A stretch of 6,087 nt of DNA from NCBI GenBank assembly GCA_014378225.1, contig JACMOA010000204.1:1-6087 (forward strand), written 5' to 3'. The translations under genes were made by a program, and so were the position numbers. Origin of the DNA: Deinococcales bacterium. GTDB lineage: Bacteria; Deinococcota; Deinococci; Deinococcales; Deinococcaceae. Every line of letters starts with the position of its first letter. The first letter of the stretch is position 1. The notes below the pieces were generated by a model. That model saw nothing but the letters and a program-made list of their open reading frames with translations. It was not told the DNA's origin and did no database searches. Shown here in pieces: positions 1-5,700 of the stretch.

Positions 1-228
1 CTTGAGCTTCTCGAGCACCTCTGAAAGCAACTCTCCCTGGGGTTCCTCCTCGAGCGGGGCAAAAGAACGATTTAGTTTGCGCTCGAGCTTGACCCGCATT
101 TCACGCTCGCTCAGGGCGCGTTGTGAAAGCACGCTATATGCGTACTGGAGCAGGTCGGCGGCAGTTGCTAGAGGCAACTCTCGAGCTTCACCCTCCGGTT
201 TGTGGGAATATCTTCCAAATCCAGCCAT
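1..228 (-). CDS. recX: RecX family regulator of RecA, N-terminal part (cut by window edge)
   Basis: Seen: an open frame of 76 codons on the minus strand runs from ATG at 228 off the left edge, with no stop. After a short variable leader (residues 1-22) comes a helical stretch, LLQYAYSVLSQRALSEREM at 26-44, then VKLERKL at 46-52. This matches the RecX pattern of a first three-helix repeat (a helix ending in L..R..S..E, followed by L..KL..K). Known of the family: RecX binds RecA filaments in the cytoplasm and limits or modulates recombinase and coprotease activity; it is usually 150-220 residues, so more than half is missing here. Start choice: an in-frame TGA at 237-235 lies just two codons upstream, so ATG 228 is the first possible start. 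No Shine-Dalgarno sequence precedes it, and a -10 box ends 8 nt before it, so the mRNA is probably leaderless. It is divergent from recN. Other small helical repair regulators are possible but less likely. Confidence 0.8.
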   Translation of the reverse strand, partial: MAGFGRYSHKPEGEARELPLATAADLLQYAYSVLSQRALSEREMRVKLERKLNRSFAPLEEEPQGELLSEVLEKLK

Positions 229-236
229 ATCATTTC

Positions 237-265
237 AGTATAAACGTAACGTCACCTCGAGTCAC
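237..265 (-). promoter_or_regulatory. Probable recX promoter (leaderless type)
   Basis: On the minus strand, GTGACT (265-260, four of six matches to TTGACA) is followed by a 17-bp spacer and TATACT (242-237, five of six matches to TATAAT). A start site about 7 nt after the -10 box would fall at or within 1-2 nt of the ATG at 228. There is no ribosome binding site between. A CTCGAG palindrome (256-261) overlaps the -35 box, and one AACGTCA heptamer (248-254) lies in the spacer. Assignment is by motif and spacing only. Confidence 0.6.
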
Positions 266-397
266 GGAGAGTTCCTTTGGCTTTTGAAAGCAAACGTCGA
301 ACGTCGAACATCTGGGACGGTCTTGGCGTTTGACGTTGGGCGTTTGCTACCTCAAATTGAACAACAAGCTTATCCCTTCGGAGGCACAATAACGTCA
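248..397. repeat. Cluster of five AACGTC(A/G) heptamers between recX and recN
   Basis: The heptamer AACGTCA occurs at 248-254 and 391-397 on the plus strand and at 337-331 on the minus strand. AACGTCG occurs in tandem at 293-299 and 300-306. Five copies in 150 bp is far above chance for a seven-base word with one degenerate position, although three of them belong to the inverted repeat and are not independent. The outer copies sit inside the recX promoter spacer and just upstream of the recN promoter, where a regulator could act on both genes. No regulator is known to me for this word; binding is inference. Confidence 0.45.
290..347. repeat. Imperfect inverted repeat in the recX-recN intergenic region
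   Basis: The left arm at 290-309 begins GCAAACG and the right arm at 328-347 ends CGTTTGC. When one arm is reverse-complemented, 17 of 20 positions match; the loop is 18 nt (310-327). The direct repeat GGCGTTTG also occurs at 325-332 and 339-346. No T-run follows either arm, so it does not look like an intrinsic terminator, and both flanking genes point away from it. It could be an operator for a dimeric regulator, a cruciform-forming element, or a remnant of a small intergenic repeat of the kind known in Deinococcus genomes. Confidence 0.55.
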
Positions 398-405
398 TCC
401 AAGCC

Positions 406-435
406 CTGTAACCCGCTTCGCACACCCGGTATAAT
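406..435 (+). promoter_or_regulatory. Probable recN promoter with consensus -10 box (leaderless)
   Basis: A perfect TATAAT stands at 430-435, six bases before the GTG at 442. A weak -35 candidate, CTGTAA (406-411, three of six matches), lies 18 bp upstream. The expected transcription start is at or next to position 442, which would make the first codon the 5' end of the mRNA. No purine-rich ribosome binding site is present between 411 and 441. A CTCGAG palindrome (437-442) fills the gap between the -10 box and the start codon and supplies the G of GTG. Confidence 0.7.
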
Positions 436-441
436 CCTCGA

Positions 442-2133
442 GTGAACCGTTTAGTCCGTCTCGAGGTGGAATCCCTGGCCATTATTGACCGTCTGGCCCT
501 CGAGCTGGGGGGTGGCCTGTGCGCCTTTACCGGAGAAACCGGGGCGGGAAAAAGCATCGTGATAGACGCGCTGGGTTTGCTGCTGGGTGGACGTGGCTCG
601 AGCGAGATGATTCGCAGTGGGCGCGAAAGTTTGCTGGTCAGCGGTTTCTGGGACGATGAACTGGTGGCGGGGCGGCGCATCACGGCAGCGGGGCGCGGCA
701 CGGCTCGGCTCGAGGGTGAGGTGGTCTCGGTTCGAGAACTTGGGGCCAGGGTGGGGGAGAGGTTGACCCTGCACGGCCAGCACGCGGCGGTGGCCTTACT
801 CAGTACCCGTACCCACCGCGAGTTTCTGGATAAAGGTTTACCTGCTGGGGATTTGCTCGAGCGTTATAGCGCGGCTTACACACAGTTTACTACCGCTAAA
901 GACCGCCTCGAGCGTCTGAAAATGGGAGAGCGCGAACGGGCGCGGGAGTTAGACCTGCTCGAGTACCAGTTTCGTGAAATTGCCGACCTGAACCCGCAAG
1001 GCGGCGAAGAAGAGCCGCTGGAAGCCGAACTCGAGCGCCTGAGTAACCTCGAAGAGATTGCGGCCCAGGCGGCCCAGAGTCTCGAGCTGTTGCAAGAAGC
1101 CGACTACAACGCGCTCAGCCTGATTCAGGAAGCGGTCAAAACCCTCTCCAACGTGGCTAAAGTAGACCCGGCTGTAGCGACCTTGCGCGAAACCCTCAAA
1201 GAAGTGGCGTCTAACCTTAAAGCCGTTTCAAGTGAGCTGACCGGGATTTCAGAGGACAGCGCTCCAGACCCCGAAGAACTCGAGCGCATCTCCAACCGCC
1301 TGACGGGCTTGACCAAACTCAAAAATAAGTACGGAGCCACCTTAAAGGACGTGCTGAACTATCAATCCGAACTCGAAGTTAGACTGCTCGAGCTACGCGG
1401 GGACGATGCCGATTTGGGCGACTTGGAAACCCACCTGACCCATTTTCGCTCCCTGGTGCTCGAGGTGGGCGCGGAACTTTCCAAAGCTCGAGCGGAAGTG
1501 GCGCTCGAGCTGGGTGGGAGTCTGGTTTCGGTGGTGCGTAAACTGGGAATGCCCCACGCCCGCCTCGAGTTCGCGCTGACCGCTCTGCCAGAACCTTCCT
1601 CAAATGGCCTCGAGAGCGTGGAAATCCTCTTTTCGGCCAACCCCGGCGAGGATTTGGGACCACTCTCGAGCGTGGTGTCCGGCGGTGAACTCTCGAGGGT
1701 GATGCTCTCCTTGTCCACCGTGTTAGGCTCGAGCACGCCCACGGTAATTTTTGACGAGGTGGACGCGGGGATTGGTGGGTCTGCCGCTGGCGCGGTTGCA
1801 GGACAATTGGCCGATTTGGCCTTGAGCCATCAGGTTCTGGTGGTCACGCACTTGGCCCAGATTGCCGCTCGAGCGGACCATCACTATCTGGTGGAAAAGC
1901 GTGTTAGAGACGATGGGCGCACCGAAACCACCGTTCGCGCCCTGAACGAATCAGAACGGCTCGAGGAGCTGGCCCGAATGCTGAGCGGTGAGGTTTCAAA
2001 AGTGGCGCTCGAGCACGCACGGGAACTGCTTTTCAGTGCGGGTCAATCGGGTGTGGGACGGTCTGGAGCGGGTCAGTCTGGTGTGGGTCAGAAGGGAAAA
2101 GCGGAGCGAAAACCTGTTTCAGCTCGAGGATAA
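442..2133 (+). CDS. recN: DNA repair protein RecN (SMC-like ATPase)
   Basis: RecN is a cytoplasmic ABC/SMC-type ATPase acting early in RecA-dependent double-strand-break repair, where it holds or tethers DNA ends. Seen in the 563 residues: Walker A GETGAGKS at 31-38; LHGQH around 110-114 in the Q-loop region; a long, charged coiled-coil region at roughly 140-365, containing LKNKYG near 293-298; the ABC signature SGGELSR at 413-419; Walker B with catalytic acid FDEVDAGIGG at 437-446; and the switch histidine in VVTHLAQIAAR at 467-477. All ATPase motifs are intact and the length is normal for the family (about 550). GTG 442 is chosen because an in-frame TAA lies at 409-411 and no other start codon falls between. 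After the usual end (ALEHARELLF) a tail of about 28 residues follows, built from a ten-residue repeat (AGQSGVGRSG, then AGQSGVGQKG) and a basic end. recN diverges from recX and converges with the 2119-2553 gene. The 3' end overlaps that gene by 15 bp. Confidence 0.97.
   Translation: MNRLVRLEVESLAIIDRLALELGGGLCAFTGETGAGKSIVIDALGLLLGGRGSSEMIRSGRESLLVSGFWDDELVAGRRITAAGRGTARLEGEVVSVRELGARVGERLTLHGQHAAVALLSTRTHREFLDKGLPAGDLLERYSAAYTQFTTAKDRLERLKMGERERARELDLLEYQFREIADLNPQGGEEEPLEAELERLSNLEEIAAQAAQSLELLQEADYNALSLIQEAVKTLSNVAKVDPAVATLRETLKEVASNLKAVSSELTGISEDSAPDPEELERISNRLTGLTKLKNKYGATLKDVLNYQSELEVRLLELRGDDADLGDLETHLTHFRSLVLEVGAELSKARAEVALELGGSLVSVVRKLGMPHARLEFALTALPEPSSNGLESVEILFSANPGEDLGPLSSVVSGGELSRVMLSLSTVLGSSTPTVIFDEVDAGIGGSAAGAVAGQLADLALSHQVLVVTHLAQIAARADHHYLVEKRVRDDGRTETTVRALNESERLEELARMLSGEVSKVALEHARELLFSAGQSGVGRSGAGQSGVGQKGKAERKPVSARG
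2038..2097 (+). repeat. Two 30-bp tandem units at the 3' end of recN
   Basis: Units at 2038-2067 and 2068-2097 encode AGQSGVGRSG and AGQSGVGQKG. They agree closely in their first 25 bases and diverge at the ends. They lie in frame after the conserved RecN core, so copy-number change would only lengthen or shorten a flexible glycine/serine/glutamine tail. Confidence 0.8.
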
Positions 2134-2602
2134 CCTGAATTTGGGGTCTGAATCCTGACTCTCGAGCCAGTGCCACAAATCCGGTTGGGGGTCGGGGCCT
2201 TCACCCTGGCGCCCGAGCAAATTGTCAAATCCTTTAGTTCCCGGCAGCCAGCCCCGTTCACACGCTGCGCACCACAGAATAGGGTCTCCCCACTGGGCAA
2301 TTTTGCGCTCGAGCGGACCCTGACAGCGGATGCAGTGCAGGTGGTGGGGGTGGGAGGGCTTCACGGGGGACAGTGTAGCGGTTGGGGGCGCTCGAGGGGC
2401 TTTTGCAGCTTTTGCTATCGGGCCATCCCGCTCGAGCGCCGAGCCTTTAGTTCCCCCTTCGACAAGGGGAAGATTCTGATAAGCGGCCCAGCCCGTGAGG
2501 TGCTGAAGTTGGGCCAAGACGCGGACAGGCCCAGTAGGTGCCGCTTTGTCCAAGACAGCCTAGCGCACAAAAGCAGGGGGATTTGGTCTGTTTCAGCTCG
2601 AG
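2114..2602. repeat. 15-bp perfect direct repeat bracketing the small zinc-ribbon gene
   Basis: CTGTTTCAGCTCGAG occurs at 2114-2128 and again at 2588-2602, in the same orientation and 474 bp apart. Both copies are followed within a few bases by AACCTGA (2132-2138, and after a four-base-longer gap at 2610-2616). Six of the 15 bases are the genome-wide CTCGAG word, so only nine carry extra information. The pair encloses the minus-strand gene at 2119-2553 almost exactly. No transposase or terminal inverted repeat is present, so an insertion origin is only a possibility. Confidence 0.5.
2119..2553 (-). CDS. Hypothetical small zinc-ribbon-like protein
   Basis: I do not recognise a named family. 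The 144-residue frame has a helical N-terminus (VLAQLQHLTGWAAYQNLP, 12-29), an Ala/Pro/Lys linker (about 44-66), a histidine cluster HPHHLH at 68-73, and four cysteines as C74-x2-C77-x17-C95-x2-C98, a spacing that fits a structural zinc ribbon. A tryptophan-containing tail (DLWHWLE, 125-131) follows. No signal peptide or membrane segment is seen, so it is probably cytoplasmic. The start is uncertain: an in-frame TAG at 2562-2560 limits it to TTG 2553 or something downstream such as TTG 2517, and no convincing ribosome binding site precedes either. It converges with recN, overlapping its last 15 bp, and diverges from the alpha-2-macroglobulin gene. The paired CxxC motifs and the in-frame use of CTC GAG favour this strand over the opposing 148-codon plus-strand frame, but a non-coding or decaying region is not excluded. 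Confidence 0.55.
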   Translation of the reverse strand: MDKAAPTGPVRVLAQLQHLTGWAAYQNLPLVEGGTKGSALERDGPIAKAAKAPRAPPTATLSPVKPSHPHHLHCIRCQGPLERKIAQWGDPILWCAACERGWLPGTKGFDNLLGRQGEGPDPQPDLWHWLESQDSDPKFRLSSS

Positions 2603-2652
2603 TGACCACAACCTGACCCAAATGCCCCCACCCGCTTAAGAAACCGTAGAAC

Positions 2653-2681
2653 CTCACATACTTGCTCTGCTCGAGTACCAT
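2653..2681 (+). promoter_or_regulatory. Weak candidate promoter for the alpha-2-macroglobulin gene
   Basis: CTCACA (2653-2658, four of six matches to TTGACA) and TACCAT (2676-2681, fits TANNNT) are separated by 17 bp. A start near 2688 would give a leader of about 18 nt carrying the ribosome binding site. A CTCGAG palindrome (2670-2675) abuts the -10 box on its 5' side. The match is weak and other placements are possible. Confidence 0.3.
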
Positions 2682-2696
2682 AAAGACAGATAAAAA

Positions 2697-2703
2697 GGGG
2701 TGA
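2697..2703 (+). promoter_or_regulatory. Ribosome binding site of the alpha-2-macroglobulin gene
   Basis: GGGGTGA, preceded by an A-run, matches the GGAGGTGA complement of the 16S rRNA tail with one mismatch and ends 3 nt before GTG 2707. It decides the start: a GTG at 2705 is in another frame that stops after eight codons, and the in-frame TGA at 2701-2703 excludes anything upstream. recX and recN in this window lack such a site. Confidence 0.75.
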
Positions 2704-2706
2704 CGT

Positions 2707-5700
2707 GTGCGAAAAACTTCTGCATGGCTGACTTTAGGTGCGGCTCTGATAACGGGTTCGGCGATGGCGCAGGAATACAGCTCGCTGTACGGCGGTGGAA
2801 CGTTCGGCTCGAGCCAGAAGGTAGAACTCAGTTATGAGGTTGCAAAGCAGCCAGATACGCTCTACGTGTATCAGGTTCTGAACCCCAGCGCACTGCTGGC
2901 TCTGGGCGGTCCTCAAAATTTCAAAAACACCTCTCAGCTCGAGCTGAAGCGGGTCAAATCCCTTCAGGTGGGCGGGGTCAGGAAATACGGCTCGGTCAAT
3001 CTGGGCGTGCTCGAGCGCGGACTTTATCTGGCGCAACTCGGCAAGAACAAAACCGCCAAAGCGGTGCTGGTGCTGGTGACGGACCTGGGTCTGGTGGTCA
3101 AGTACGACGGTGACGACATGCTCACCTACACCGCCGATACCCGCACCGGGAAACCCATTCCCACACGGGTTTTCTTGCTCGAGAAGGGGAAAACCCTTTC
3201 CGAAGTTGGCTCGAGTAAAGCTGGACTCGCAAGTTTGAAAACTGACAAGGGCGGCAAGGAAAATGTGTATGTGGCGGCCAGGGCCGGAGACCAGTGGGTT
3301 TTTTCCTCGAGCTACGTGAGCGACTGGAACCGTGAAAAGAGCCGGATTTACCTGCAAACAGACCGCCCGGTGTATCGCCCCGGCGACACGGTGTTGTTCA
3401 AGGGAACCGCTCGAGCGGCGTTAGGACTGGCCCCGCTGGCGGGTAAAAAGGTTGTGCTGACCCTCAAAGCCCCGGACGACTCCGAGCTGTACAGCGCCGA
3501 ACTGCTGACAGACGCTTACGGCAGCTACTCGAGCGAATTCAAACTGCCGCTGGACGTGCGTCTGGGCGGCTTTAGCATCGTCACCGAACTCGAGGGTCAG
3601 AGCGCCAGTGGCAGTTTTGAGGTGCAGGAATACGTCAAACCCGAATATTCGGTGACGGTCACGCCCGAGAAAATGGTGGCAGTGCAGGGCGGCAAGCTGA
3701 GTTTTACCATCAAGGCTGAGTATCTGTTTGGCGGCGGCGTGGCCGGAGGTCAGGTCAACTATTCGGTGGTCAAAAGCCGTCTGTGGCGCTCCTACTGGGA
3801 ATCCGACTACAGTTTTTACCCGGACCTGAGCGTGCCAGACAACGACGAATCCATCGTGCTGCGGGCCGAGGGTCAGCTCAACGCTAAAGGTGAATTGGTT
3901 GTTACGGTGCCACTAGAGAAGGATAAGGCCGACGATTATCAGCTCACTCTACAAGCTAACGTCACCGACGAGGCGAGACGTGAAGTCTCGAGCAGCGCGT
4001 CCATCCTCGCTTACCGCTCGGCGGTGGTGATGGAGGTCTCGAGCGGACGGTACAGCCTCCCCGTGGGCGAGACCGCCACACTCGAGGTCTCGAGCGCCGA
4101 CCTTCAGGATAAGCCGGTGTCCACTCCCTTCACGCTCGAGGTCCGGCGGGAATACTGGGTGCGTGGCTTCGGGCAGCGCTCGGTCAAGGTGACGACGCTC
4201 GAGGGAAAAACCGACGCTAAAGGTATGGCCAAGGTTAGCTACAAACCCAAAGAGCAGGGCGATTTCCGCTTTATCGTGCGGGCTAAAGACGGCGCGGGCA
4301 ATCCCACCGAGAGCAGCAGCTACCTGTGGGCCTACGACGGCAGCCCCTGGTATTACGACTATCAGAGTGCCACGGTCAACACCGACAAGCCCGAGTACAA
4401 GGTGGGTGACACCGCCACCCTGACCATTGACTCGCCGGTAGAGAACGGGTACGCACTCATCACGCTCGAGGGGGTGAATCTAGGCAAAGCCGAGGTGGTT
4501 CCCATCAAAGGCAGCACCCTCACCTACAAGGTCAAAGTGACCGAAGCCATGCGCCCCAATCAAAGTATTGGGGTCACGCTGGTGGGCAAAGGCCAGTATT
4601 ACACCGACACGGTCACGCTTACCGTGCCGCCCAAAGAGAAGTTTCTGGATTTCAAAATCTCGAGCGACAAGGCGGTGTACAAGCCGGGTGAAACGGCGGT
4701 CTACACCGTCAAACTGACTGACTCAAGCGGGAAACCTGTACAGGCCCAGGTTTCGCTAGGGCTGGTGGACGAAGGGGTTTACCTGGTGCGCGAGGACTCT
4801 ACCCCGGACATTCGCGGCTTTTTCTATGCGTGGCGTGGCAATGTGGTGGGAACCCAGACCGCAGGAGATTATTACTTTGGTGAAGCGGCCCCGGCAGCCC
4901 TCGAGCAGATGGCTCGAGCGCCCATGACCAACGCAGTTTTTGCTCAGGGCAAGGGCGACGCTGCCGCCAAACTTCGCAGTGAGTTCAAGGACACCGCTTC
5001 CTGGACGCCCTCGATTGAAACCGACGCAAACGGCGTAGCCCGCATAGAAATCAAGTTGCCAGACAACCTGACCACCTGGAGATTAACCGCCCGCGCCATC
5101 ACCCTCACCGATTTGGTGGGTCAGGATACCTACAAAATCAAGACCACGCTTCCGGTTATCGCACGGCTGGCCACACCGCGCTTTCTGGTCCGCACCGATA
5201 GCGCCAACCTGCGCGTCATTGGGCAGAGCAACCTGACCGCCCCCGCCGCTTTCACCCTCAAGCTCGAGACCGACAGCCTGCTCAAAGTGGACGGAGCCTC
5301 CTCCTCGAGCAAAAATGTGGCTCCAGGCGCACGGGTCAGCACAGATTTCACGGTCAAAGCCACTCAGATTGGCTCGAGCACCCTGAAGGCCAGTGTACTG
5401 AGTAAAACCAATTCAGACGCCCTCGAGCGCAAGATTCCCATTCAGCCGCGTGGCATTGGCAGTGAAGTGGGCTGGGCGGGTCAGAACTCGAGTAAGTGGA
5501 CCTTCAATTTGCCCGAGAAAACCGCCTTATCCAGCGTGAAAGGGAAGCTCTTCCTCACACCTTCGTTGGTGGCCGCCGTTTCACCTGCGCTGCGTTACCT
5601 GGCGGGGTATCCTTACGGCTGCACCGAGCAGACCCTCAGCCGCTTCGTGCCGTCCTTGCTGGCGCGGCGGGTGGGCGGTGGCCTCGCAGACCTGCCCGAA

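Larger units (their letters stand above)
2554..2706. other. Divergent intergenic region (zinc-ribbon gene / alpha-2-macroglobulin)
   Basis: This 153-bp stretch separates two divergent genes. It holds CTCGAG at 2597-2602 and 2670-2675, one copy of the 15-bp direct repeat, and the candidate promoter and ribosome binding site for the plus-strand gene. For the minus-strand gene only a TAGGCT (2562-2557) resembles a -10 box. It lies just 3 nt before the TTG and has no matching -35, so I do not call a promoter there. No RNA gene or riboswitch-like structure was recognised. Confidence 0.5.

Noticed and set aside
290..347. Inverted repeat as a terminator or attenuator
   Set aside because: It lies upstream of both promoters and has no T-run on either side.
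247..400. Radiation/desiccation response motif (DdrO operator) upstream of recN or recX
   Set aside because: Half-site-like words such as TAACGTCA occur at 247 and 390, but no 17-bp palindrome close to the Deinococcus consensus, as I remember it, could be found near either promoter.
2..445. Plus-strand open frame of 147 codons over the recX region
   Set aside because: It runs antisense to a recognisable RecX N-terminus and through the recX-recN promoter region, is rich in serine and arginine, and shows no family motif.
2130..2220. Intrinsic terminator for recN
   Set aside because: The convergent genes overlap, and no GC-rich stem followed by a T-run is visible. Termination may be factor-dependent or lie inside the opposing gene.
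2170..2616. Plus-strand open frame of 148 codons opposite the zinc-ribbon gene
   Set aside because: It has no recognisable domain. The minus-strand frame has paired CxxC motifs and a better arrangement with neighbours. One of the two must be a shadow, and this is the weaker.
2734..3357. Minus-strand open frame of 207 codons
   Set aside because: It is fully antisense to the alpha-2-macroglobulin N-terminal domains, whose frame is continuous and motif-rich. The long open frame is explained by GC-rich codon bias.
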